From: DAIMFL01 sp964372215
GTDB lineage: Bacteria > Pseudomonadota > Alphaproteobacteria > Dongiales > Dongiaceae
Length of the DNA stretch: 40,330 nt
Assembly (NCBI GenBank): GCA_964372215.1
Contig: CAYJQC010000036.1
Location: 1 to 40,330, forward strand
Direction: 5' to 3'
Shown here: in pieces, positions 16,841 through 24,574 of the stretch
How the letters are laid out: each line of letters begins with the position of its first letter
Position numbering within the stretch: position 1 is the stretch's first letter
Position numbers and translations under genes: made by a program
The notes under the pieces: generated by a model
What the model saw: the letters and a program-made list of their open reading frames with translations, nothing else
Database searches by the model: none
Told to the model about the DNA's origin: nothing

Positions 16841-17775
16841 GCAGCCTCGCCGGCCATGGCGGCCTGCGCTCCGCGCCCGGCCGCGCCATGGTCTACAGCT
16901 TCTCGGCGGTCGCCTCGCTGACCTTGCTCGATGCCGGCGTCAAGTGGCTGACCAGCGACTATGCGGTGCCGCAGATCGCCTTCATCCGCTATCTCTTCGG
17001 CCTGGCGCTCGCGGTCATCCTGGCGAGCCGCATGGGTGGGCTCGGGACGCTCGCCACAAGACGCCCGTTCGGGCACGGCCTGCGGTCGCTGTTCAACCTC
17101 GCCACCATGATCGCGTTCTACTACGCGCTGAAGCTGATGCCGATCGCCGACACCATGGCGATCGCCTTCGCCGCGCCGCTGTTCATGACCGCGCTGTCGG
17201 TCGTGCTGCTGAAGGAGAAAGTCGGCTGGCGGCGCTGGAGCGCGGTCACCGTCGGGTTCCTCGGCGTGATCCTGATCCTGCAGCCCTCGGGCTCCGGCAT
17301 GACCTTCGGCGCCGTGCTCGCCCTGGTCTCGGCGTTCCTCTATGCGCTCACCCTGATCACCTCGCGCCAGCTCAGCAGCACCGAGCCCAGCCACAGCATC
17401 CTGTTCTACTACTCGATCGGCGTGCTGGTGATGACCGGAATCGCCGGCCTGCTCGGCGAGACCCTGCTGCCGTCCTGGCAGTGGGCGCCGCTCCGGCTCG
17501 CCGACCTCTGGATCTTCGCCCTGGTCGGGATCGCCGGCAGCTTCGGCCAATTCTTCCTCAACCAGGCGTTTCGCTACGGCGAGGTCTCGATGCTGGCGCC
17601 GATCGAGTATACCGGGCTGCTCTGGGGCATCCTGTACGGGGTGGTGCTGTGGGGCGAGTGGCCGACCTGGGTGACGCTGGTCGGCGCCAGCGTGGTCGCC
17701 GGGTCGAGCCTGTACATCGCGCACCGTGAGGCGCGGCGTAGCCGCGCGAAGAACCCGGGGGGAAGCGCGGCGTAG
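16837..17775 (+). CDS. DMT-superfamily (EamA) transporter, second of a tandem pair
   Basis: A 312-residue paralogue of the preceding transporter with the same ten-helix EamA layout. Shared stretches include LLDAGVKWLTSDYAV near the N-terminus, LTLITSRQLSSTEPS in the middle and FRYGEVSMLAPIEYTGLLWG near the end. The start is GTG at 16837, overlapping the upstream TGA (GTGA). This gives a start shortly before the first helix, and the overlap implies translational coupling. An in-frame ATG further on (16888) would begin at the helix itself. The 3' end carries one copy of an 18-base hairpin repeat, and the stop codon lies inside a second copy. Confidence 0.9.
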   Translation: MSSLAGHGGLRSAPGRAMVYSFSAVASLTLLDAGVKWLTSDYAVPQIAFIRYLFGLALAVILASRMGGLGTLATRRPFGHGLRSLFNLATMIAFYYALKLMPIADTMAIAFAAPLFMTALSVVLLKEKVGWRRWSAVTVGFLGVILILQPSGSGMTFGAVLALVSAFLYALTLITSRQLSSTEPSHSILFYYSIGVLVMTGIAGLLGETLLPSWQWAPLRLADLWIFALVGIAGSFGQFFLNQAFRYGEVSMLAPIEYTGLLWGILYGVVLWGEWPTWVTLVGASVVAGSSLYIAHREARRSRAKNPGGSAA

Positions 17776-17782
17776 CCGCGCG
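17731..17782. repeat. pair of identical 18-base hairpins at the DMT gene 3' end
   Basis: GCGCGGCGTAGCCGCGCG occurs twice, at 17731-17748 and 17765-17782. Each copy folds as a perfect 7-bp stem (GCGCGGC/GCCGCGC) with a GTA loop. The second copy contains the TAG stop of the transporter gene (17773-17775). It may act as a transcript-end structure; no T-run follows. Confidence 0.6.
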
Positions 17783-17814
17783 CCGGCGCCGCTCGAGGGG
17801 ACGTCGACGGGAAC

Positions 17815-18948
17815 ATGACCGACCGGGTCGACTGCGTGGTGGCGGGGGCGGGGGTCGTCGGGCTCGCCATCGCCCGGGCGCTGGCGCGCGCGGGGCGCGA
17901 GGTGATCGTGCTGGAGCGCAACGGCGCCATCGGCACCGAGACCAGCGCGCGCAACAGCGGCGTGATCCATGCCGGCATCTACTATCCGACCGGCAGCCTG
18001 AAGGCGAAGCTCTGCGTCGCCGGCAAGGAACGGCTCTACGCCTATTGCGCCGCCCATGGCGTGCCGCACGCGCGGCTCGGCAAGCTGATCGTCGCCACCG
18101 CCCAGGACCAGGTCCCGGCCCTGGAGGCGCTCGCCGCCAAGGCGGTCGAGAACGGCGTCCACGACCTGCGGCGCCTGACGCCGGCCGAGGCCCATGAACT
18201 GGAGCCGGAGGTGGCCTGCGTCGCCGCGCTGCTGTCGCCCTCGACCGGCATCGTCGACGCCCATGCCCTGATGCTGAGCTATCTCGGCGACGCCGAAGCG
18301 CTGGGCGCGATGCTGGCATTGAACGCCCCGATCGTCGCCGGCCGCGTCGCCGGCGACGGCTTCGAGCTCGAGATCGGCGGCGCCGAGCCAACCACCCTCG
18401 GCTGCCGCAGCTTCGTCAACAGCGCCGGGCTCGGGGCCCACGATGTCGCACGCAGGCTGAGCGGCCTCGACCCGGCGACCATCCCGCCGGGCTACATCTG
18501 CAAGGGCAACTACTTCACGCTGGCCGGGAGATCGCCGTTCCGCCGGCTGGTCTACCCGATGCCGGAGCTGGCCGGGATCGGCATCCACGTCACGCTCGAC
18601 ATCGGCGGCCAGGTCCGTTTCGGACCGGACATCCAGTGGATCGACGAGATCGACTACGCCGTCGATCCGGCGCGGAGCCAGCCGTTCTATGCCGCGATCC
18701 GGCGCTACTGGCCGGCGCTGCCCGATGGCGCGCTGGCGCCGGCCTATGCCGGCATCCGCCCCAAGCTCCAGGCGCCCGGCGGGCCGGCCGCAGACTTCCT
18801 GATCCAGGGACCGTGCGATCACGGCGTCCCCGGCTTGGTCAATCTCTACGGCATCGAATCGCCGGGGCTGACCTCGTCGCTGGCGATCGCCGATGAGGTG
18901 GTGGCGATGTTGACAGACCAAAGGCCGCACGCCGCCGAAGATCCTTGA
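17815..18948 (+). CDS. FAD-dependent oxidoreductase, L-2-hydroxyglutarate dehydrogenase-like
   Basis: A 377-residue protein of the DAO (glycine oxidase/GlpD-like) superfamily. The N-terminal dinucleotide motif is GAGVVGLAIARALARAG with an acidic residue at the end of the second strand (VLERN). It is followed by the characteristic TSARNSGVIHAGIYY, which is shared with LhgO (L-2-hydroxyglutarate to 2-oxoglutarate) and related 2-hydroxyacid oxidases. The C-terminal FAD contact is around YGIESPGLTSSLAIADEV. No signal peptide is present. The gene starts 39 bases after the second DMT gene and may be cotranscribed. LhgO is the best guess, but specificity within the family cannot be settled from sequence. 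The TTGACG -35 of the next gene overlaps its stop codon. Confidence 0.85.
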   Translation: MTDRVDCVVAGAGVVGLAIARALARAGREVIVLERNGAIGTETSARNSGVIHAGIYYPTGSLKAKLCVAGKERLYAYCAAHGVPHARLGKLIVATAQDQVPALEALAAKAVENGVHDLRRLTPAEAHELEPEVACVAALLSPSTGIVDAHALMLSYLGDAEALGAMLALNAPIVAGRVAGDGFELEIGGAEPTTLGCRSFVNSAGLGAHDVARRLSGLDPATIPPGYICKGNYFTLAGRSPFRRLVYPMPELAGIGIHVTLDIGGQVRFGPDIQWIDEIDYAVDPARSQPFYAAIRRYWPALPDGALAPAYAGIRPKLQAPGGPAADFLIQGPCDHGVPGLVNLYGIESPGLTSSLAIADEVVAMLTDQRPHAAEDP

Positions 18949-18979
18949 CGAGAGCGCCGACCCTATGTAGACTCTCTAC
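18945..18979 (+). promoter_or_regulatory. padR promoter with inverted repeat over the -10 box
   Basis: TTGACG (18945-18950) and TAGACT (18968-18973) are spaced by 17 bases. An inverted repeat GTAG-ACTCT-CTAC (18967-18979) covers the -10 and ends one base before the ATG at 18981. It is a plausible autoregulatory site for the PadR protein. The predicted transcription start falls at about 18980, so the mRNA could be leaderless. No Shine-Dalgarno sequence is visible. Confidence 0.5.
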
Positions 18980-18980
18980 T

Positions 18981-19295
18981 ATGCATTCAGATATCAATGT
19001 TAGTCGGCAGGGTTTGCTGGTCCTGAGCACGATGTTCGAGGGCAAGCAGCGGGAATGGTGCGGCGCCGAGCTCATGAAGGCCACGGGGCTGCCATCTGGC
19101 ACGATTTATCCGATTTTGCTGCGATTCGAGAGTCAGGGGCTGCTGTCTAGCCACTGGGAAAACAGGTCTCCATCTGATTTGGGACGTCCTCGGCGTCGGT
19201 TCTACCGATTGACGGGTGTTGGAGTACACATCACACAGCAACTGCGCGCCCCGTTTGCTTCGAATGCACGCGGTCGCAGCCCTGTGGTTACCTAA
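18981..19295 (+). CDS. PadR-family transcriptional regulator
   Basis: A 104-residue winged-helix protein consisting of little more than the PadR DNA-binding domain. Recognisable are SRQGLLVLSTMFEG, the recognition-helix region MKATGLPSGTIYPILLRFES and the wing with RPRRRFYRLTGVGVH. PadR proteins are usually autorepressors that respond to small molecules. The short form lacks the long C-terminal dimerisation helix of subfamily 1. The ATG at 18981 is preferred over an upstream in-frame TTG at 18945, because that TTG belongs to the predicted promoter. The gene has visibly lower GC than its neighbours. Its TAA stop is three bases before the sugar transferase start. Confidence 0.88.
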   Translation: MHSDINVSRQGLLVLSTMFEGKQREWCGAELMKATGLPSGTIYPILLRFESQGLLSSHWENRSPSDLGRPRRRFYRLTGVGVHITQQLRAPFASNARGRSPVVT

Positions 19296-19298
19296 CCC

Positions 19299-20141
19299 AT
19301 GGACGCCTCTCAGCTGCTACTTACGGTTGGACTCGGTATCGCAGCCAGCCTTATCGCTATCGAAATTTCCGATTGGTTGCCGCGGTTGTCGGCGTTCATT
19401 GTTCGCTACCATGCTCGGCGGACTCCGCCTCGGCTCGCGTGTCGATTGAAGGAAGAGTGGCTGGCGGACCTTGATGCTTATCCCAGTAAGATTGCGGCTC
19501 TGCTATTCGCTCTAGATCTCATTCGTGCAACGGCAAGAATCGGCCGGGATCACTATGGGCTACAAGTCACGCTAAAAACGCTTGCGATCAAACGGGCGCT
19601 GGATGTGGTGATCGCATCGGCGCTTCTGCTATTCACTTTGCCGGTCACTGCGGTCACGATGCTGTGCTTTATCTGCGATGGCAAAGGCTCGTTCTTCGAA
19701 ACTACGCGGTTCATTGGTCGGCATGGCCGTGCTTTTGACCTTGTGCGCTTCCATTGCCGGCCATGCATGTCCTCCAAGTTTTCGTTTAGGCGGTTCGTTT
19801 ATCTGACCCGCATCGATGAGCTGCTGATCCTGTTCTCCATTTTAAAGGGCGATCTTAGTTTCGTTGGCCCCAAGGCTCAGACACCCGAGGCGGTATTTGG
19901 TGTGCCCTCTTACGATCAGTCAGTGGTCGGCACCGGCACCTTCCCAATTCGGCCCGGCATCACAGGACTCCGACAGCTTTCTGCGATGTCAAATCAAAAC
20001 CTTGATTCCGAGTATGTCGAGAACCTGTCGTTGTGGCTTGATCTGAAGATACTCATCGTGACTTGCTGGTTAGTATTGTCGGCACCGATCTTCACCCGAC
20101 AAGGGCCAGACTCGTCGAGAGACTCGAACCGGCGTCGCTAA
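19299..20141 (+). CDS. bacterial sugar transferase (WcaJ/PglC-like phosphoglycosyl transferase) with N-terminal extension
   Basis: A 280-residue protein. After one hydrophobic segment (about residues 5-25) there is a short domain with LKEEWLADLDAYPSKIAALL. From about residue 105 it is a sugar-transferase domain: KRALDVVIASALLL (re-entrant helix), RFHCRP replacing the usual KFRSM, the catalytic DE in YLTRIDELLIL, then LKGDLSFVGPK, FPIRPGITGLRQLS and SEYVENLSLWLDLKIL. Such enzymes move a phosphosugar from a nucleotide sugar onto undecaprenyl phosphate and start exopolysaccharide or O-antigen units. No other polysaccharide genes adjoin it. Lower GC and tight linkage to padR suggest a transferred regulator-enzyme pair. 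The C-terminal tail is basic. Confidence 0.87.
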   Translation: MDASQLLLTVGLGIAASLIAIEISDWLPRLSAFIVRYHARRTPPRLACRLKEEWLADLDAYPSKIAALLFALDLIRATARIGRDHYGLQVTLKTLAIKRALDVVIASALLLFTLPVTAVTMLCFICDGKGSFFETTRFIGRHGRAFDLVRFHCRPCMSSKFSFRRFVYLTRIDELLILFSILKGDLSFVGPKAQTPEAVFGVPSYDQSVVGTGTFPIRPGITGLRQLSAMSNQNLDSEYVENLSLWLDLKILIVTCWLVLSAPIFTRQGPDSSRDSNRRR

Positions 20142-20208
20142 TTTTGTGCCAAGATCGGTGTCATCATCGGACAACGATCGGCGGCCTGCTATGGCTTTGC
20201 AGCTCTGC

Positions 20209-20236
20209 GCCTTTGCGTTGCTGCCTTTGCGTTGCT
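20209..20236. repeat. tandem 14-base direct repeat
   Basis: GCCTTTGCGTTGCT occurs twice head to tail without a spacer (20209-20222 and 20223-20236). It is preceded by related CTTTGCAGCTCTGC text. It lies in the 197-base gap between the sugar transferase and the DUF1028 gene, at the edge of the low-GC block. This is possibly a remnant of an insertion event. Confidence 0.55.
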
Positions 20237-20338
20237 TAGAATATATTCCCACTCCTGACGGTAGCTCAACGCCATGGCCGGCTCGACGATCTAGCAGTGT
20301 CCTTTGAGCTGGCGCCGGAAGGCGCCAAGCCATGTGCC

Positions 20339-21016
20339 CTATGGATCCCCGGGCACCCCGTAGGCCGGCGCTGCCAGGGGGTCGAGCGCCCGGGCGACGT
20401 AGTCCTTCATCTGCGGCTCGTAGGCCTCCCAGAGCTGGCGCAGCCGCATCAGCGGCCCGTCGTCGTCCCAGTCGACCCTGAGGTTGACCAGCGGCCAGAT
20501 CTGGTCGTCGGCGACGATGAGCGCCGCCGACTTCACCGGCCCGGCCTCGCCGCCGGCCACCAGGCCTTCCTCGATCGAGCGCAGCAGGCGCTCGGCCAGA
20601 TGCAGCCCGGGCTCGGCGGCGAAGGTGCGGGCCATGGCCCTGGGCACCTCCGGGCTCATCAGCAGGTTGCCGGCGGCGACGCAGCCGGCGGCGGTCGCCA
20701 CCGCGTTGGTGCCGAGGGTCTTGGTCCCGGTCCAATGGGCGGTGCCGCCCTGGGCGTCCACCATGGTCACCTGGCGATAGTCCGGGAATGGCGCGTCGGC
20801 CATCAGCCGCTCGAGCGCCGCCGCCGCCGGCAAGCCGCCTTCCATGAGGTCGAGGCCGCGGGGGCCGAGCGCGGGGTCGGTCACGTTCTGGGTGGCGACG
20901 GCGCCGACCCGCGCGCGAACCCAGGGGCAGCGCGCGCCGACGCAGATGCTGGAGGTGGTGATGACGATGCCCGCCATGCCGGTGCGCGCACAGCGCCCGG
21001 CGATCGAAAAGGTCAT
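20339..21016 (-). CDS. DUF1028 family protein (putative Ntn-hydrolase)
   Basis: A 225-residue protein with the family N-terminus MTFSIAGRCARTGMAGI and the stretch CPWVRARVGAVATQNVTDPA, followed by DAQGGTAHWTGTK and the NAVATAAGCVAAGNLL region. DUF1028 proteins are predicted Ntn-fold hydrolases, often near amino-acid or peptide catabolism genes. No activity is established to my knowledge. It starts nine bases after the aminotransferase stop on the same strand and is the last gene of the catabolic cluster read leftward from hpaB. The C-terminal 60 residues carry a partial extra domain seen in longer members of the family. Family certain, role unknown. Confidence 0.88.
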   Translation of the reverse strand: MTFSIAGRCARTGMAGIVITTSSICVGARCPWVRARVGAVATQNVTDPALGPRGLDLMEGGLPAAAALERLMADAPFPDYRQVTMVDAQGGTAHWTGTKTLGTNAVATAAGCVAAGNLLMSPEVPRAMARTFAAEPGLHLAERLLRSIEEGLVAGGEAGPVKSAALIVADDQIWPLVNLRVDWDDDGPLMRLRQLWEAYEPQMKDYVARALDPLAAPAYGVPGDP

Positions 21017-21025
21017 GGGACTCCC

Positions 21026-22405
21026 CTACCCCTTCAATGCCGCAAGCGTGGCGTCGAGCGCGGTGCGCGCGCTCGCCACCAGCTCGTCGATCTCGGCGCG
21101 GCTGATCACCAGCGGCGGCGACATCACCATGGTGTCGACGCAGGCGCGCATCATCAGGCCGTTGGCCAGGCAATGATCGCGGCAGATCCCGCCGGCGGTG
21201 CCGGCGGGTTCCCAGCGCTGCCTCGTCTTCTTGTCCTTGACCAGCTCGATGGCGCCGAGCAGGCCGAAGCTCCTGACCTCGCCGACCAGCGGGTGATCGG
21301 CCAGGCTGCCGAGCCGTTCCTTCAGGTAGGGCCCGGTGTCCTTGGCCACCTTCTCCACCAGCCCCTCGCGCTCCATGATCTCGAGGTTCTTGAGGGCGAC
21401 GGCGGCGGCGACCGGATGGCCGGAATAGGTGAAGCCGTGATGCCAGTCGCCGCTCTCGACCAGGGCATCGGCGATCCTGGGGGTCAGCATGACGCCGGAG
21501 ATCGGCAGGTAGCCCGACGACAGCCCCTTGGCGATCGAGGCCATGTCGGGCTCGAAGCCGAGCGCCTCGTGGCCAAACCAGCGCCCGGTGCGGCCGAACC
21601 CGCAGATCACCTCGTCGGCGATCAGCAGCACGTCGTGCTTGCGGCAGATCTTCTGCACCTCCGGCCAATAGGTCTCCGGCGGAATGATGACGCCACCCGC
21701 ACCCTGGATCGGCTCGCCGATGAAGGCCGCCACCTTGTCGGGCCCAAGCTCGAGGATCTTGTCCTCGACCGCCTTGGCGCAGAGCCGGCCGAACGCCGCC
21801 CGGTCCATGTCGCCGCCCTCGCCGAACCAGTAGGGCTGGCGGACATGGGCGACCTGCGGCAGCGGCAGCCCGCCTTGCGCGTGCATCAGCCCGTAGGCGC
21901 CCAGGCTCGCCGCCATCATGGTGCTGCCGTGGTAGGCGTTGTTGCGGGCGATCAGCCACTTCTTCTCGGGTCTGCCCTTGATGTCCCAGTAGCGCCGGGC
22001 GATCCAGGCGACGGTGTCGTTGGCCTCGGACCCCGAGTTGGCGAACAGCACGCGGCTGAAGCGGTTGCCGGTGAGATCGCTGAGCTTGCCGGCGAGCTCC
22101 ACCGCCGGCGGCGTGGCCGAGCCGAAGAAGCCGCTGTAGTACGGCAGCTCGCGCATCTGGCGGCTGGCCACGTCGGCCAGCTCGTCGCGGCCATAGCCGA
22201 CATTGACGCACCACAGCCCGGCCATGGCATCCAGGAAGCGCTTGTTGTCGACGTCCCAGATATAGACGCCCTCGGCGCGGGTATAGACATGCCCGCCGCC
22301 CTCGCTCACCACCTGCTTGTTGTTGGAGAACGGATGCAGGTGATGTTCGCGGTCGATGCGTCGCAGCTCGGCGGCGTCGTAGTTCGCTCGGACAGCGGTC
22401 GCCAT
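21026..22405 (-). CDS. class III aminotransferase (omega-amino acid:pyruvate type)
   Basis: A 459-residue PLP enzyme of fold type I. The PLP lysine is K293 in SIAKGLSSGYLPISG. The ring-nitrogen aspartate is D264 in LIADEVICGFGRTG. The phosphate-binding region is FANSGSEANDTVAWIAR. It matches the omega-amine, beta-alanine and putrescine transaminase group, which moves a terminal amino group to pyruvate or a keto acid. The cluster context with RidA, a C-N hydrolase and a flavin monooxygenase suggests it handles an amine or semialdehyde product late in a degradation route (inference). It begins 12 bases after the RidA gene. The substrate cannot be read from sequence alone. Confidence 0.94.
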   Translation of the reverse strand: MATAVRANYDAAELRRIDREHHLHPFSNNKQVVSEGGGHVYTRAEGVYIWDVDNKRFLDAMAGLWCVNVGYGRDELADVASRQMRELPYYSGFFGSATPPAVELAGKLSDLTGNRFSRVLFANSGSEANDTVAWIARRYWDIKGRPEKKWLIARNNAYHGSTMMAASLGAYGLMHAQGGLPLPQVAHVRQPYWFGEGGDMDRAAFGRLCAKAVEDKILELGPDKVAAFIGEPIQGAGGVIIPPETYWPEVQKICRKHDVLLIADEVICGFGRTGRWFGHEALGFEPDMASIAKGLSSGYLPISGVMLTPRIADALVESGDWHHGFTYSGHPVAAAVALKNLEIMEREGLVEKVAKDTGPYLKERLGSLADHPLVGEVRSFGLLGAIELVKDKKTRQRWEPAGTAGGICRDHCLANGLMMRACVDTMVMSPPLVISRAEIDELVASARTALDATLAALKG

Positions 22406-22417
22406 GTCCCGGTCTCC

Positions 22418-22945
22418 CTATTTCTTTTTGTGCTTGCCCTTGCCGGCGCCGGCCTTCTTGCCGAGCCTCTTGCCCGCGGCCTTGGCCTGCCGGGCATCCA
22501 TCCATTCCGGCCCGGTGACCGGCCGCTTGGCTTCCTCGCCGGCCGGGATCATCGCCTCGACATCGATCTCCATCACCCATTCCGGCCGGGCGAGACCGTT
22601 GACGATGAGACCGGTGGAGCAGGGATGGATGCCCCTGAGCCACTTGCCGATGCTGCGATAGACCGGCTCGCGATAGGCGCGGTCGGTGATGTACACGGTG
22701 ATCTTGCAGATGTGGTCGAGGCAGCTTCCGGCCTCTTCCAGCAGCTGCTTCACGTTTTTCATCGCCTGGTCGGCCTGGGCGCCGGGATCCCCGACGCCGA
22801 CCATGGACCCGTCGAGCGCCTGGCCGACCTGGCCGCGCAAGAAGACGCGGTTGCCGGCGCGCACCGCCATGCAGAGATCGTTGTCGAGGGTCTGCTCGGG
22901 GTAGGTGATCTTGGTGTTGAACTTGCGTAAGCGAATATGGGTCAT
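22418..22945 (-). CDS. RidA (YjgF/YER057c/UK114) family protein with lysine-rich tail
   Basis: A 175-residue protein, longer than the usual 130 or so. The RidA fold covers about residues 1-140, with RVFLRGQVGQALDGSMVGVG and ICKITVYITDRAYREPVYRS. RidA relatives hydrolyse reactive enamines/imines, or, as RutC-like enzymes, deaminate pathway intermediates. The last 25 residues are a Lys/Gly/Ala-rich tail (GKRLGKKAGAGKGKHKKK), which is unusual for the family. The ATG at 22945 gives MTHIRLRKFNTKITYPEQ. It lies between the ABC transporter and the aminotransferase on one strand and probably belongs to the same operon. Confidence 0.9.
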   Translation of the reverse strand: MTHIRLRKFNTKITYPEQTLDNDLCMAVRAGNRVFLRGQVGQALDGSMVGVGDPGAQADQAMKNVKQLLEEAGSCLDHICKITVYITDRAYREPVYRSIGKWLRGIHPCSTGLIVNGLARPEWVMEIDVEAMIPAGEEAKRPVTGPEWMDARQAKAAGKRLGKKAGAGKGKHKKK

Positions 22946-22973
22946 GGTGGAGTGAGCGTCCTTTCCGTTCGAA

Positions 22974-23789
22974 CTATGGCGCGGCTGCCAGGCCGAGGCT
23001 GCGAAGCACCTCTTCCTGCAGAAGATTGATGATCCGCCGCTTGAGCGTGACAAAAGCCTCCGAGGTCATCATCTCGACCGTTCGCGGACGCGGCAGCGGT
23101 ACCACGATCTCCTCCTTGAAGCGGCCAGGCCGAGCGGTCATGACGTAGACGCGGTCGGCCAGAAAAATCGCTTCTTCGATGTCGTGGGTGACGAAGATGA
23201 CGGTCTTGTGATGATGCCCCCATACGCGAAGCAGCAGTTGCTGCATCACCGAGCGCGTCTGGCTGTCGAGAGCCCCGAACGGCTCGTCCATGAGCAGGAT
23301 ATCCGGATCGTTGGCCATGGCGCGCGCCAGCGCCACACGCTGCATCATGCCGCCCGACAATTGGCCGGGATATGCATGCTCGAAGCCCTCCAGGCCCACC
23401 TCGTGCACGTATCCTTGCGCCACGCGCTGCCGCTCCTCAAGCGGAATCCGGCGAAGCGAGGGGCCGAAAGCGACGTTCTGCAGCACGGTCAGCCACGGAA
23501 AGAGCGTGTAGGACTGAAACACCATGCCGCGTTGGCGGCTCGGCCCATCAACGGGCACGCCGTCCAGCAGGATCGTGCCCGTCGAGGGTTGCTGCAGGCC
23601 GGCAACAAGATACAGAAGGCTCGATTTGCCGCAGCCGGACGGCCCGACGATCGCCGCGAACTCGCCATCGCCGACGTCGAGCGACACATGATCGAGCGCC
23701 GTGACCGACGCCTGACCCCGGTTTTGAAAGGTCAGCGAAATGTCAAGCGCGGAAAGCTTGACGCCGCTCGTCATCGCAGGCTCGCCCAT
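22974..23789 (-). CDS. ABC transporter ATP-binding protein (SsuB/TauB/NrtD type)
   Basis: A 271-residue ATPase that powers an importer of the nitrate/sulfonate/taurine/pyrimidine-precursor family. Walker A is GPSGCGKSS, the Q-loop is GMVFQSYTLFPWL, the signature is LSGGMMQRVALARAM, Walker B is ILLMDEPFGALD and the switch histidine is in VTHDIEEA. The start overlaps the end of the permease gene, as is typical of coupled transporter genes. A start a few codons later (MTSGVKLSALD) is also possible. The binding protein and permease lie just upstream on the same strand. The third base of codons is less GC-biased here than in the flanking cluster. Confidence 0.95.
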   Translation of the reverse strand: MGEPAMTSGVKLSALDISLTFQNRGQASVTALDHVSLDVGDGEFAAIVGPSGCGKSSLLYLVAGLQQPSTGTILLDGVPVDGPSRQRGMVFQSYTLFPWLTVLQNVAFGPSLRRIPLEERQRVAQGYVHEVGLEGFEHAYPGQLSGGMMQRVALARAMANDPDILLMDEPFGALDSQTRSVMQQLLLRVWGHHHKTVIFVTHDIEEAIFLADRVYVMTARPGRFKEEIVVPLPRPRTVEMMTSEAFVTLKRRIINLLQEEVLRSLGLAAAP

Positions 23790-24574
23790 GGCAGCAACAG
23801 CTCGCGCAGCAGGCGGAAGCCGAGATCCGTCAGCAAGCCGAGCAGCCCGATGACGAAGATCGCAAGAAAGATGACATCGACGCGCAGGCCCCGCATCGCT
23901 TGCAAGCTCAAATATCCGAGGCCGCTATTGGCGGCGACCAGCTCCGCGACCACCAGATAGGTCCAGGCCCAGCCCATCGTCACGCGCAGCGTATCCATGA
24001 CGCCCGGCATGGTTGCCGGAATCAGGACCTGGGTGACCACCTGACGGCGGGTCGCACCGAGCGTGTAGGACACGTTGACGAGATCGCGAGGGACCCGCGC
24101 GGAGACATCGGCAATCAGCACGATCTGCTGAAAGAAAGTGCCGATGAAGATCACCGCCACTTTCTGCTCCAGGCCGATGCCGACCCAAAGGATCAACAAC
24201 GGAATCATCGACGTGACCGGCAAATAGCGGATGAAGTTCACGAGCGGCTCGATCGCGGCCTGAATGATCCGGAAGCTGCCCATCAGCACGCCGATGGGCA
24301 CGGCCAGCACCGACGACAGGACGAAGCCGATGAAGATCACTTGCACGCTCGACCACATATGCCCGAATAGCGTTCCGTCGGCTCCGAACTTGATCGCGGC
24401 CCGCACGATCGAATCCGGAGTCGGCAGGAAATCCGTCCTGGCCAACCCGCCATAGGTCAGGGCGCACCAGCCCCCAAGGACGAAGACCGCCGTGGCGACG
24501 CCGACGAAGATGGCGACAGGTCGCGGAATCTCCGCCTTGGGGGCGAAGTAGGCCTCGATGAATCGTCGTATCAC
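23771..24574 (-). CDS. ABC transporter permease (SsuC/TauC type)
   Basis: A 267-residue inner-membrane protein with about six helices. The EAA loop region reads YTLGATRRQVVTQVLIPATM, which contacts the ATPase. The N-terminus has a helix at about residues 20-45, and the C-terminal half contains WAWTYLVVAELVAANSGLGY, a stretch typical of the BPD_transp_1 permeases for sulfonates, taurine and nitrate. It overlaps the ATPase gene downstream, and its ATG overlaps the stop of the binding-protein gene upstream (four bases), so the three are one translation unit. The substrate is set by the binding protein and is unknown. Confidence 0.95.
   Translation of the reverse strand: MIRRFIEAYFAPKAEIPRPVAIFVGVATAVFVLGGWCALTYGGLARTDFLPTPDSIVRAAIKFGADGTLFGHMWSSVQVIFIGFVLSSVLAVPIGVLMGSFRIIQAAIEPLVNFIRYLPVTSMIPLLILWVGIGLEQKVAVIFIGTFFQQIVLIADVSARVPRDLVNVSYTLGATRRQVVTQVLIPATMPGVMDTLRVTMGWAWTYLVVAELVAANSGLGYLSLQAMRGLRVDVIFLAIFVIGLLGLLTDLGFRLLRELLLPWASLR

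Noticed and set aside
18945..18980. TTG start for padR at 18945
   Set aside because: It would add twelve residues unrelated to PadR proteins and begins within the predicted -35 box. ATG at 18981 gives the family N-terminus.
20297..22930. Plus-strand open frame of almost 880 codons opposite DUF1028, aminotransferase and RidA genes
   Set aside because: It spans three genes of known families and their intergenic gaps, so it is a compositional artefact.
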